Translations under genes and position numbers: made by a program
Part shown: positions 51,668 through 64,000 of the stretch, in pieces
Layout: every line of letters starts with the position of its first letter
Position numbering within the stretch: position 1 is the stretch's first letter
Source of the DNA: Amphibalanus amphitrite
Taxonomy: Eukaryota > Arthropoda > Thecostraca > Balanomorpha > Balanidae
Direction: 5' to 3'
DNA: 64,000 nucleotides
Assembly: GCF_019059575.1 (NCBI RefSeq)
Contig: NW_024881531.1
Span: forward strand, 1,116,001-1,180,000
The notes under the pieces: generated by a model
Database searches by the model: none
The model's input: only the letters and a program-made list of their open reading frames with translations
Told to the model about the DNA's origin: nothing

Positions 51668-53209
51668 GTGGGTCCCGCCACTGTCAACCTGATGAGCTGT
51701 GAACACTCTGCTCTCGTTTACACAGATGCATAGTGTTACAGCGAAATGATATATTTTTTACTTCAGTCCAGTCGAATCTATCGGGGTCTCAGCCACTAAT
51801 CGTTCTTCAAAGTGCCCTAATTATGCAACAGCTTGCAACGGTGTTGTTTTAAGAAAGCTTAGCACAAGCTCTAACGGCAGAATAATTTTGCTGAGCCTCA
51901 CCTTCACTCGTTTTCTTTCAACGTTCATTAAAGAAGCATAAGCATCGTTCAACGGTAATTGGAACTACATGCATGAAGCACGAAAATTGCGGGGGTCGGT
52001 TCCGTACATGGTGATACGTGAATACTTTGACATGATTACGAGCTCAATCACAATAACTGCAGTTACATTTCAGCAGTACATTACGTCCGCTGATATTGCG
52101 TTCCAGCCTGTTAGCCAGAAGTGCGAGCCGTTTCGTCTCACGTCACCTGAATATAGCCGGCAGCCATCTGTTGACTAGCTCACGTCGCCAAGTCATCAAT
52201 ATCCGTCGCAGTTCGGGGTTCGCCCGGTGCCAGCCCTCGTCCCGCGGGAGCAATCACTCACACTTCGGGGTCAGCTGGTACTTTATGCGCTATGAGCGAT
52301 CTGACGACCAGTATCAAATAAGCAGAGTTCGGAGACATGGTGGTTTGGCGGCCTGGCGTGCGGGCCCAGCAAGACCCCATCCATTCGACACATCAAACGG
52401 GACGGGCGATGTATCATAGTGAATAGCTGAAAGATGAGAGCGTGCTTACGACATTTTTAGAATAAATAAAACCCATAAGCATGTTTTGAGAATTATTGAG
52501 AGCGTATCACCCAGAGAAAGCTCTGACAGGTTGCAGAAGCATCAACGACTTTGTAAAAATTTAAAATTTGTTGAAAACATGGCATGATTTCAAGACAAAC
52601 TAACAAGTGTTACGAACATCAAGCAATTATGGTTAGAGCAGCAATGGGTCTCAGCAGCAGCTCTCGTCAACCACTTCGCTGGAATGCGAAGAAATTCCGG
52701 AGTGTTTGCGATACGTCTACGTTGAAATACGACCGTATAAAGCTCCAGAAAAAGTTTCTGGTCGAAAAAGCGAGAGAAAAGTTCGGCGCAGCCACATTTC
52801 ACTTAAAAACGTTTACCGAGCTAATCCATTCCCAGAAGCTCTCAGCTAGAACTTGCAGATCACTTCTAGGCACTCTAGACTGCGTCCGCTGCAGGTTCCA
52901 GACTTGTCGAGTGGGTATTTAACAGCTTCTCTCACAGCTCGAGAAAGACGAGACGGATGCATTTACCGCTCGTGCCGAGCCACCACAATCAAGGCGCAAC
53001 TAAAATCCCTCGGTAATTCTCGCCGAGCCCAGCTGCCAATAACATCTCGCCACTTTGGAAACCCTTTACACTCGGGAGCTAAATTACGCAACGATGCTCG
53101 GGCGAAGTTAGCAATAAGAGCCTCCTCAGACATTTCCCTAAGCCATCCAGGCGCTGCCTACACTCGAGTCACTCCTCCAGTGTTTGACCCCGTCCCGTTC
53201 CCCCGGCAG
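51668..53209. other. Probable first intron of the RGK gene
   Basis: AT-rich unique DNA between the candidate donor and acceptor. No domain-bearing exon is seen. Confidence 0.35.
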
Positions 53210-53267
53210 GTTTGGGCAGCGGGCCGCGTGAATGCGCGCCGACACGGGTCGGCCCGGTCAGCACGCC

Positions 53268-54560
53268 ATGGCCTGCTGGGTGGAGGACGGTGGCGCCGGC
53301 GGAGCGCCGCATCACCTGCGCCGGCGCTCCTCGCAGCTGGAGGTGGAGCCACGCGTCGGCAGCCGGCCCGCGCGGCCCTCCTCGCCGCGGCCCATCCCGG
53401 CCGCGCGCCGCGTCGACACGTTTCCGCCCAACTCGTGCGCCAGCCGGTCGCCGTCGCCGTCACCATTCGACGAGGGCTCGCCGGCGGCGGCGGCGCGGCG
53501 CAACTCGCGCCACTCGCTGGCCGCGTCGCCGTGCCGCGCGGCGGCCGTGCTGCGCGACTGGCAGGAGGAGTTCGCGCTGCCCGAGTTCCGGCCGCGCTCC
53601 AGCTCCGTAGCGGTGCCGGCGCGGCGCGCCCAGCTCACGCGCGGCCACCGCGTGCCGGAGCGTCACGCCGGCTGGCTGGACCCGAGCACGGCGTCGGCGC
53701 CGCAGCGCCGCGCCGCCGCCCGCTCGCCAGACGTCGAGCCGGCGCGGGTGCGCTCGTTCGTCACCACATCCCGCGGCGTGGTATCGCGAGGGGACAGCAC
53801 GCCACGCGACCTGGCGCCGCGTCACAGCACGCCGCCCACCACGCCGGCCTCCTCGCTGACCTCCAGCGGGCGCACATCGCCAGCCCTCAGTCAGTCACCG
53901 CCGACAGGCCCTCCGGCGCCGGCGAGCACACCCACCCCGCCGGCCATCCACCACGTGGTTCCTCTGGGCGGCGCCGGAGTCGGCAAGACGGCGCTGGTGC
54001 GTCAGTTCCTCTCCTCCGAGTACATGAACGGCTACGACACGGCCGGCGGCCTGGGCGGCGCCCCGGCTCTCACCGTGTACGTCGACGAGCGCGAGACTCG
54101 GCTGGTATTCGAGGAGCCGGCCGGCGCGCAGCTAGAGGAGCTGGCCGACACCGGCCCCGCCGGCGGACCCGTCTCCGCCTTCCTAGTCATCTACAGCGTC
54201 ACAGACGCGGCCAGCTTCAGCGAGGCGGCCTCGCTGCTGCTGCGGCTCTACACCTGCGGCGCCATGTACCGGCACGTCGTTATACTGGTGGGGAACAAGG
54301 CCGACCTGGTGCGCGCCCGGGTCGTCTCCACGGCAGAGGGACGACACCTGGCCATGGCGCACGGCTGCAAGTTCATCGAGTGCTCCGGCGGCATGAATCA
54401 CCGCGTCGATGAGCTGCTGGCCGGTTTGGCTTCGCAGCTGCGTCTGAGGGCCGACGGAGCGGGACGCGGCTGCCAGCGGCGCCGCGGGTCGCTCGGCTTT
54501 CTCGACAAGCTGCTCCACCGTCAGAGCCACTCAAAGTCGTGCCAGAATCTGTTCACGTAG
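53268..54560 (+). CDS. RGK-family (Rad/Gem/Kir) small GTPase
   Basis: A 430-residue protein: a long basic, Ser/Pro-rich N-terminal extension (1-225), a GTPase core (about 227-395) and a C-terminal tail. The P-loop GGAGVGKTAL is at 234-243 and LVRQFLSSEY follows as in Rad/Gem. G4 is NKADL (343-347) and G5 is ECSGG (371-375). The G3 position reads VFEEPAG (280-286) instead of DTAG, as expected for RGK proteins, which lack the catalytic glutamine. The tail has RRRGSLGFLDKL, a 14-3-3-type site, and ends SKSCQNLFT, the RGK signature replacing a CAAX box, so no prenylation. RGK proteins bind calcium-channel beta subunits and inhibit high-voltage calcium channels. I chose the second ATG (GCCATGG at 53268, strong context); an ATG 36 bases earlier is in frame but weak. 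The coding region has no intron. Codon bias is very G+C-rich. Confidence 0.93.
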   Translation: MACWVEDGGAGGAPHHLRRRSSQLEVEPRVGSRPARPSSPRPIPAARRVDTFPPNSCASRSPSPSPFDEGSPAAAARRNSRHSLAASPCRAAAVLRDWQEEFALPEFRPRSSSVAVPARRAQLTRGHRVPERHAGWLDPSTASAPQRRAAARSPDVEPARVRSFVTTSRGVVSRGDSTPRDLAPRHSTPPTTPASSLTSSGRTSPALSQSPPTGPPAPASTPTPPAIHHVVPLGGAGVGKTALVRQFLSSEYMNGYDTAGGLGGAPALTVYVDERETRLVFEEPAGAQLEELADTGPAGGPVSAFLVIYSVTDAASFSEAASLLLRLYTCGAMYRHVVILVGNKADLVRARVVSTAEGRHLAMAHGCKFIECSGGMNHRVDELLAGLASQLRLRADGAGRGCQRRRGSLGFLDKLLHRQSHSKSCQNLFT

Positions 54561-55934
54561 ACACGTCGCCGCCGTCGCGCCGCGAGTGTTCGTCGCTGAG
54601 CTCAACAAGACGCTCGCAGACGTCCCGTGACATTGTGATGAAGTTATGAATCGAGAACGATACGAACCGCGCCGCGCGGTGTGTTTACCCGTGTAGCTCA
54701 TCGCCGTTCGTCGGCCGTCGCCGCCCGCCGTGTGCTCTGTCCCGTGACCGTCGTCCGCGTGGCTCGTGTACGCCCTGTTACTGCAGTATCGGCCGGCGGT
54801 ATGGCGCCGCGTGCCGCCATCGGGTCGGTCCCGGCAACGGCCCACAACGCGGCGCTTATCAGAGGCAGTCGACCGCGAGCGCTGTCTGAGCACTGTATGT
54901 GTGCATGTGGGGAAATCGCAGCCGTATATATTGTTCGCGGAAAAGGGCGTCCGTATATATACTTTGTGAGAAGTCACGTCCGTATATATAAATATATTCT
55001 GCTAAGAAGTGTGTACTGATGGCTGCTTGGGGCGACGAAGAGCCAACTGATTACTGATTGAATGATCGCGACGGCTACCGATGGCAGGGGCGTGGGCGGG
55101 GAGCGCCGTCTGGGACCGGCCAACGGCAGAGTTGCTGCTCTATGGCCAAATCAGCCCTCATACAGACCACTAATGGCGCGGTGAAAGGCGATATTGCTCG
55201 ATCTGCTGGGTGCCGCAGCCGGGGCTTTTACTGACGCCACACCACGCCGCAGCGCGCCACAATACGTCTCACTGCGCCACAGCGCGACACTGCACGTCGC
55301 CACCCACCGGCGGCGCCGTGACCGCCGCCGTCCCCGGAGACAGGGGACGATCACTCTGGCAGCGCCGGCCGCGTCCTTGGCACGGGGCTTCTGCGCCGCC
55401 ACCGCCCTAATGACGCCTGATGAGAGCCGGCAGGAGTCGGACGCGCCGCGACCCAATCGAATCAGCCGCCGTGAGGTGACTGAGAGACGCGACACCGCCC
55501 ACTCCCCGCCGGCACATCATTCTGCGGGTCAACAGCGGCCGATTTCCGGCTGTCTGACTCTGTTGACATTGCACATACACTGCCACTGGGTCCTGCTCGG
55601 AATGCCGGCCCGGTCTGGCACCGAAGACCGGCTGACTGATAATCATACAGAGGGTAAGCATACGCAGCGCCTCTGGGACCATCGTCCACACTTCTCTCCC
55701 TCTAGAGACATGGGCGAAGGTGGGTTTCCGCCACTTTGGCACCCGATTCCCCACGCCCGGCCTCCAATCGGGGCCGGTCAGTGGCCGGCCGGTCCGCCAC
55801 AAAGCCGGCTGGTCGTCGGTACAATCAATAGAGGCCCGTGCCGAGCGGCGCAGCTATTTGACCGTAACGACGAGCAATCAGACGGCGTCAGTGGAAGCGG
55901 CGCGGCTGGCAACGGACACAATATCGCCGCCCGG
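54561..55934. other. 3' flank of the RGK gene and CpG-rich DNA
   Basis: Likely 3' UTR first. Three CCGTATATAT-type motifs (near 54920, 54950 and 54980) recur at about 30-base spacing. No AATAAA is seen before 55.0 kb; AATATA near 54987 is a weak candidate. Positions 55080-55900 are CpG-rich without a recognised gene. Confidence 0.4.
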
Positions 55935-56162
55935 CAGACAGCCCACATAACGGTCAGCACAGACAATACGAGAGACTCTACAGACAGCCCACATAACGGT
56001 CAGCAGAGACAATACGAGAGACTGTACAGACAGTCCACATAACGGTCAGCAGAGACAATACGGGAGACTACAGACAGCCCACATAACGGTCAGCAGAGAC
56101 AATACGAGAGACTCTACAGACAGCCCATACAACGGTCAGCGGAGACGATACGAGAGACTGTA
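55935..56162. repeat. 46-bp tandem minisatellite, five copies
   Basis: The unit starts CAGACAGCCCACATAACGGT and ends AGAGACTCTA. Copies begin at 55935, 55981 and 56027, then continue with small deletions to about 56162. Identity between copies is high. Confidence 0.93.
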
Positions 56163-59100
56163 CCGCCAGAGACCATACCGCGACCGGTACACAAACGGGG
56201 AGGGGGGGGGGGGGTGGGGGCATATGGCGGTCTGGAGAGACAATACATACACCTACCGGGAGCGACGATATGTCAACCAGGATTTGCTAGTTACCGCGAA
56301 AGGGAGACAATCAACTGATCGGGAGAGAGCATAGTCCGATCAGAAGAAGCAAATCGGCGGCGAGAAACAAAGAAAAAAACAGGTGAAAATACATCCATAC
56401 GCAGCCAGGCATGACAATATCCCGATCAGTTTCCCCGATGTCACATCGGTGACTACTGACTATCCATTATCCAATTATCCAATCATTACAATCGATCATT
56501 ATCAATCATGAGTGGATTACGCATCCACTCTGTACGACACTGGCCACGGGTCAGGTGTGTGCAAGTCCAGGAAGCGGAACAACCATCCGCTGACCTGCGA
56601 GCCACATCAGCCATCATTCCAACGGCCCAACGCTCGTTAGTCGACGCACAGCGCCGTGCTCTGTGTCACGTGATCACCCTCACCGCGCTGACTGTTCCCG
56701 GTCACGCAGTCACACATCACATCTGACATGTCACGTGGGTGGACTCATCCGGAAGATGAGCACCTCGACCGCAGAGGGACGCACTACGGGGACACCGCTC
56801 GATCACGCAGGACGGCAAAACTGCGGGAATCCCCCCTCTCTTTCTCTTACTGTCCGTCTTCCTAGGAAGCCACAGCGGGCTCACATTGGGACCGCACAGA
56901 GCTGAGCGTAACGATGTTCTCGGTACAACTCCCCTGCGTGTAGTCGTGTTATTACCCGGCACCATTAACCGATAACCACAGGTCGTTACAGTGGTGTCTC
57001 CCGGGGAGACGTTTGGAGGTCACTGGATTGGGTGAGACATGTCTTCTGCATTGGTAAGGTCACAGAAAGACGAGATAACAGAACGTAGCCCAGGCTCCTG
57101 AAAGGCCCCGTTACATTTCAATTTTCAACCGATATTTGCAGACACATCCCCAGCTGACCTCTGCTCCAAAGCAAGATCCATTGCTCCCTGAAAGCAGTCA
57201 AATGCATGTGATGAAATGTGACCTGGCGTCCTCAAAATGTGTCAGCTGGAAACGATGTGTGTTCCCGCAAACCCTCCCCTCCCATCCACCTGTGATTTGG
57301 GAACTATTGGATGAGTTACGGCAAGGTTTGTTGCGGACTTGATTGAGTTGGACCCAATTAGAGCGGCCAGGGAACACGGAAGTCATCATGAAGGGGGAGG
57401 GCGTAATTAGAAGTGGAAGTCCAAGTGGAGCTGACTCCCAGCCAATCCACCATCCCCGGCGGTATATCCCCCTCCCTCAGCCCAGCAGAGGGACACCCCG
57501 CCCGGTCTCCGGAGCCAGCGCCTCAAGCAAATCGAGCCATCCTATCTCCACCGAGTGACAGAGGCAACGGAAACAGCTCACCGGATCACACCAGCTCGGC
57601 AGTCGGCACATTTAAATCAGGGCCCGTCGCCACGCGCTGCGTAATAACAAATCCATCGGACGACGCCGAGATAAGGGGCGGCTAAATTTACAGGGCTGAG
57701 TCGGCACACACGCGTAGATAAAAGAGAGCCGACCGGGAGGAAACGTCCGAGATGAGAACGATAAACAATGGCCAAACTGCTGACGGTGCACGGTAAAAAT
57801 TGTGGATGCTTAGCTTACATAAATGGCGAACGAGGAATAAACATTATACACGGACTAAATATCGACAAAACAGCAATAATAGTGTTGCCACCGCGGGGGT
57901 CTTTTGTCAAGATATAATGCAATTAAATCATATGATATCGGTTTGGAACTAATAATACCACTAATTTACGTAACTGGCAAAATAAAATGTTGAGAAAATT
58001 TAAGTAGATAAAGATAAAATATGTAAACCTTGACTTAAATGCAAGCAGTGAGCTACTAACAGCAGTACCTACATTTTGTCTCTCAGAATTCCTAAGTTAG
58101 GAATCAAGTAAGAACTGGCAGCCATGCCAGTCTGCCTCTGACGTAAGTGTCTTTTGGTGGGCCATATGGCGATATTCAACGAAAGGAATTATTCAGTCCT
58201 GAGACGCTAGATAATGTAGCAGCTTTAGAACGCATCCTCAGCATATCTCGCCACTCCGGGTCCCCGACCAACATCTACACAATCTCCGTATGGCGTCTCC
58301 AAATGGAAAAGCAGTCACGGCAAAACCTACACCGAACCGGTGGCAAACGACGCAGAACCGGCGACAAAACGCCGCCCAGCCAGGAGCCCAATCGGCGGAG
58401 GCTCGCAGGTCTGGTCCGAGTCGCCGCCCGGCTGGTATCGGTATCGAGCGGGTGATGCAATGGCACGCGCTATTTTGGCTCGGCGCCAGTCGTCCCCGAC
58501 CCCCGTGACATGTCAGGTGTCCGCACGGTGACTTTCTGGGTGAGGCAGCCCAGACTGACGCTGGGCAATTGAACTCAGCGAGGTGACGACCGTCTGCACA
58601 GGATAACACGGTCCGACCGCACTGTGCGTGATCGACTGATGCAATATCAGTATCCGCGCAGTTGCATTAACCAATGACCATTACCAATCCGAACACAAAC
58701 ACAACTTCAGCCACATACGTCGCTGAACGCACCGAATGCATTGCAGACACCACTTTCCCACGTGGTGACCGTAAAAGGGCGACCAGAAACGAGTTTAAGG
58801 TCGTGAAATCGCCGCGGGCCATTTCGGTCACGGCGCGGCCAGGGTCAGGGCCGGGTCAAAGTTACGGCCGACCGCTCGGGTAGGTGATGTGATGGGCATT
58901 GGACGCCGATGGGAGCGCGACGAACGGCGCCGGGGCTCGGCCCAGTCAGAGGCTCTCGGAAAGTTCAATATTGACAGACGAGAATAGAGACGAGTTCTGA
59001 ATCACGTTGGGAGTCCGCCATCACATTGTCAAACAGGGGGCTGATAGGGACAGCTCATAAGCTCATAACAGGCTGACAGCAATCTCATCATGCAAATCCA

Positions 59101-59924
59101 GCAGCTTTCCGTAATACCAGCATCGCAATATCACCCAGCACACCGGCACGGGAGACAATGCTTTTTTCGTCTCCCCATCTCCACCTCTTCCCAACTTCTG
59201 CAACTCTCTCTCTCTCTCTGCACCTATAGAAAATCTGTCCTCTAAAGACCGTCGAAAACTTTGGCCGAAAATTTGCGACTTAACTTTCCTCCTCAATAGA
59301 AGAAACCGGATCTTAACAAGCCACCGGCGTATCCGCAAAGCAAAGCCATTACATCAACTCGTCAGCACAATGCGAGCTGAAACCTATCACAAACTAGGAC
59401 CTTCAATATGGATTCTGGAACTGCCGTCACTCGTCAGCAACAAGTTCACAATCCGTCAAAAGTACAGATGTACGAGTAATATAGTACCACTTGAAAGGTG
59501 ATACGTTGCGCGAATATGGAACTTGCTTATTCATACCAATAAGTCCAGAGCCGATGACATTTGTTGTTGTGGAAAAACGGCTGGGGATGAGGCAAATGCT
59601 GCCGATGGGATGCGTGGCGGTCTTCCGCCAACTAAGGCCTGCAGCCTCAGTACCCCACGGCAAAACCGTCCATCTCTGGTCCACAGACACTTTTTTGGCG
59701 AGACATTAGCTATTTCTTGCACACCGCGGGCTGCCACACAAGTGTCATCATTTGTAGCTCGTGAATGCACATAAAACTCAAATTATCTTTTTATGTGGAA
59801 ATTTTACGGCAAATTCGCCGACATTAGTCTTCCCTGAGCCATCCGGGGCGGCTGGGCGGAAGGAGCGCGACAGTAGACGGTGCGTTCGCTGGAGCGAGAA
59901 AATGCGCCGTTCAGTGGGCGGCGA
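56163..59924. other. Intergenic, mixed composition, no gene recognised
   Basis: A 13-base poly-G run is at 56202-56214. CACGTG E-boxes lie near 56669 and 56731. CpG-rich patches are at 57400-57680, 58200-58640 and 58800-58940. No coding exon is recognised; open frames in the CpG patches overlap on both strands and look random. Positions 59840-59920 are G+C-rich just ahead of the candidate exon. Confidence 0.45.
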
Positions 59925-60015
59925 ATGAATACAAACTATCGGTCATGGCTGCTTCTGATAGCGATATCATTATCATCATCTTTTTATGTCAGCCTGTATC
60001 AAAATAATTTTCAAG
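59925..60015 (+). CDS. Candidate first coding exon, type II membrane protein
   Basis: From the ATG at 59925 the frame encodes MNTNYRSWLLLIAISLSSSF followed by YVSLYQNNFQ. That is a short N terminus with one arginine, a hydrophobic span of about 17 residues and a polar stretch. The exon ends CAAG followed by GTAAGA (GT at 60016-60017), a near-perfect donor. A short cytoplasmic tail plus one signal anchor at the very N terminus is the layout of Golgi type II enzymes such as glycosyl- and sulfotransferases, but a cleaved signal peptide is also possible. Positions 59840-59920 are G+C-rich, fitting a promoter and 5' UTR. The next exon is not recognised in the window. Identity unknown. Confidence 0.35.
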
Positions 60016-60017
60016 GT

Positions 60018-62829
60018 AAGACACAATACCACTTATGTCTTATGAACAATCTAGCCAATTGTAAACTTCTACCCACTCATTAACGCCGACCTCAGACTCA
60101 TGTATTTCACGAGTTACGGGCTGCCGCTCACGGAACGCGAGCCACGTGCCACTCACGAAGCACGAGCCGTTCACGAGTCACGTAAGTACCCCCTATGGGG
60201 AGTCGGCCAGAGTCGGGTGGTCATCTGTTCAGCGTCTGGCGCTAATGTGGCACCAAAGTAACTTAGCACGCGGGCGGCCCTCGCGAACTTAGCAACGGGC
60301 TCAGTTGGCCGGTCCGCCATCACAGAGCGCGAGCGGAGAGAGGACACCTCACAACATCTGTACCCGCTGGCCACCCTCCACCGTAAAAAAGAGCCAGTCT
60401 GCCGGTAAACAAGGCTAGAATGTCGCTTGTCGACCGTAACATAAGAGCCAGTTTCACCGTAAACAAAGTAAGCACATCGCTTGTTTCTCCAAAACTTTTC
60501 ACTAATAAGCCACACATGTTCAAAATAAAGGGCTTCAGTGTTGTTTTATTACATTCGCGGCTCGAGTTTTCCTGTGCCTCTCGGGTTTTATTTGTCATCC
60601 TGTTATTGCGTTGCAAAACTGGACTAAACCGATAAGTGGCAGTATTTGTGGGGACGATATGGCCGGTGCGACCACCTGCGCCCAGTGGAAGTTATGGACG
60701 CATCCGTCGAGAAATTTCCCGCGGAATAGAACACAGTTATCACGGAATAGTCAACGGACTGTCACGGAATTGTCGGCGGACTGTCAAACGACAGCTAAGG
60801 ACCCATCACGAAACAGTCAGGGCGCGACAGAGCTGTTGCGCAACTGTCTGTCACGGAACTCGAGCCGTCGCGTCCCCGGTGGCCGGCCGGCCCGTTTTGA
60901 CAGCGCCTCGGTGACAAACACGGCGCGCCAGCGGCGGCGGAAATGGCGCGTCGCCGGCCGGTGCGCGTGGCTGGCCGGCGCACGAGCCACCAATTATCTA
61001 CTGTGACGGAGTCCTCATTAACGTCAGCAAACAGCACATCCGCAAACAACCCGTCCGACAACAAGTCTGCCGTCGCCACGCACCAACCTCCCACACTCTG
61101 GATTTTTTAACAGGAATGTGTGCCGTGAGAGATAACCAAAGGTGACCCATTGGACCCACACAGGAAACAATCCCATTTGCAGTCAGCTCGCAGATGCCTG
61201 CATCTGTCGCTAATCCCACCGAACGGCTCTACCCGACCACTCGGAAATCCTTCGCCGGCCTCCGGCGCATCAAACCACCGTCATAAGCGCGCTTATGTCG
61301 TGTTCGGTGCCGCTAATTCGAACCGGTCCGATCGGCTCCGGGGATCGAGGGCGGCGCGACTCGGATTGTAATGTCCGGCGGGCCTGTCAGCCAGCGGCGC
61401 ACTGGGGCTGCGGCTCGCATCAACTGCGCGGCCGGATTATGGACCACCAGAGCCATGACCCGTGTCCTGGTGGGAAAGCCCGTGTCCTGGTGAGGGAGGG
61501 GAAAGGTCGGGTGTGTGTGTGGGGGGGAGGGGGGAGCTGGGCAATCAGTCCGAAAATGTTCAGGACCTAGACTGGGTAATCAGTTCAAAAATGAAGGTAG
61601 GTGATTTATAAGAATTAGCACAAGAAGTTTGATGCAGGGCGGTAGTTCATTAAATCCTTATTCGATTTGCCTTTGAATATGCATTGTTGCCACGCAAGGG
61701 GAGTAGTGACGAAAGCCAACATAACGTTGTGCATACTGATGGCTTTTCGCTGCATTAACTTCATCAAAAATTCTTCAGCATCATAACGTTCAATAGCGCG
61801 TCAAACAAACGCATTGGTGACGCATACACATTACAAACTGACGCCATCGGTGAAGGCTATAAGCATCGTCCCACCTCCCCGGCCTCTCTCATCAAATTAA
61901 CGGTGTAAGGCATGTACCGTCAGATATGAATACGCAGTTCATATGCATATTTCTATTTAAGTTGCAGCCCGATGCAAAAAAAAAAACTTGTATGAAAACT
62001 TGTACAATGATGCCAGGTACCTGACTGAAGTATAAAGAAATTAAATATAAAGTTGAAACAACAAAATATAAACATGTTATATCCCACGTGTGCGCGTCAA
62101 TGTCGCCCACTTATCCAGGGGCTTGACAAAATATTATCATTCTTCATTTCTAAATCCTGACAATGACCTGGCATGGAATGCCGGAACTTCTTAAATAATC
62201 AAGAAAAGTAAGGAGAAGGTAGAAATAATGCCCACATAGTTTTCAAATTAGCAAAAGCATGCTACCAAAATCTTTTCGGGTGAAAAGGTGTCACACTCCT
62301 TTCCAACTTGAGAGCAGTAGACACAAAAGTTTTACACTTGAGCTCTGGCAGCACGATTCACAGCCGCAGAACAAAGCAAAACAAAACACTGCAGCGTGGC
62401 GACGAGCGGCGGCGGCTCGGCCGGACTGCACGTACGGCGCGTCCTGAGCACAACTTCAGCGAGTCGAGGGACATCAGAGCTGAGGGATGGTGACCGTCCC
62501 ACGAGCCGCACAAGGTCGGCAAATAACAGCCGCTTCGGCAGCGGAAACAACAACCATCGGACGATCAGCGGAGCGAAACCAGAAGTCTTCTGTATACCTA
62601 ACTAGGTGGGTATTTCGATTTCAGACACTCTGGGTCACGCTGAGAGCTGGAGGAAGGATTGGGTAGTGCGGGACGGAAAGTGTGACAGAAAGGGAGGGAG
62701 GCGGACGGCAGCTCTCAAGGGGCTTCACCTGAACTGAGAGTCGTATACCAATCGACGAGTGGGAGATTTTGCGATAATTGAAAAGAAACGGAGAAGCGAG
62801 GGTGCGAGACAGAGAGGGGGATGGAGAGG

Positions 62830-62831
<2 letters not shown>
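60018..62831. other. Intergenic or intronic, with small imperfect tandem repeats
   Basis: Small repeats: CACGA-rich units at 60105-60182, two roughly 60-base copies near 60380-60490, and CACGGAATWGTC pairs near 60740-60790. CCCGTGTCCTGGTG occurs twice near 61460. Positions 60830-61000 and 61300-61450 are CpG-rich. No domain-bearing exon is seen. Confidence 0.4.

Positions 62832-64000
<1,169 letters not shown>

Noticed and set aside
52853-54412. 519-codon plus-strand frame overlapping the RGK gene
   Set aside because: It is the alternate frame of the G+C-rich RGK coding region; the RGK frame has the conserved GTPase motifs.

Overview
This 64 kb window is nuclear DNA from an animal, most likely an arthropod and plausibly a crustacean. 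It has long intergenic spacing, very long microsatellites, decayed non-LTR retrotransposons, MITE-like DNA elements, a tRNA-derived SINE-like sequence, and single-exon genes for animal families (C/EBP bZIP factor, RGK GTPase, C-type lectin). The taxon is inferred from gene style only; no marker gene fixes it. There are no bacterial operons, rRNA genes or CRISPR arrays, and I could not support any intact tRNA gene.

Layout: 0.6-3.3 kb is a TC tract running into a 2.5 kb almost perfect TGTC array. 3.3-22.9 kb has no recognisable protein gene. It is AT-rich DNA alternating with CpG-rich islands (about 6.6-7.1, 7.7-8.3, 11.5-11.9, 12.8-13.0, 16.3-17.0, 18.8-19.1 and 20.4-21.1 kb), microsatellites and one short TIR element at 14.1-14.6 kb. 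22.9-25.6 kb is a broken Jockey/CR1-like LINE on the minus strand, interrupted by a TIR insertion that contains another TIR element. 26.3-26.5 kb is a near-perfect palindrome that looks retroposed. 26.6-32.2 kb has islands but no recognised gene, including a pair of full CREs.

The best-supported protein genes are: an intronless C/EBP transcription factor (minus, 32880-33764); a secreted C-type lectin (plus, 39055-39792); the orphan last coding exon of an ESCRT-III CHMP4/Snf7-like protein (minus, 47205-47269); and an RGK-family small GTPase (plus, 53268-54560) with a possible non-coding first exon about 1.5 kb upstream. A possible first coding exon of a type II membrane protein lies at 59925-60015. 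Non-coding structure of note: a degenerate repeat cluster packed with TGACCT nuclear-receptor half-sites upstream of C/EBP (34.5-36.4 kb); a TIR element family with internal copies of its end motif (37.4-38.6 and 24.1-25.0 kb); a 5'-truncated LINE with a restriction-like endonuclease (42.6-44.5 kb); and a 2.2 kb foldback DNA element with a SINE-like sequence inside it (48.5-50.7 kb).

The genes do not form a pathway. They are independent eukaryotic units, and most of the window is repeats and candidate regulatory DNA. Most long open frames here are artefacts of microsatellites or CpG-rich islands and are not annotated.
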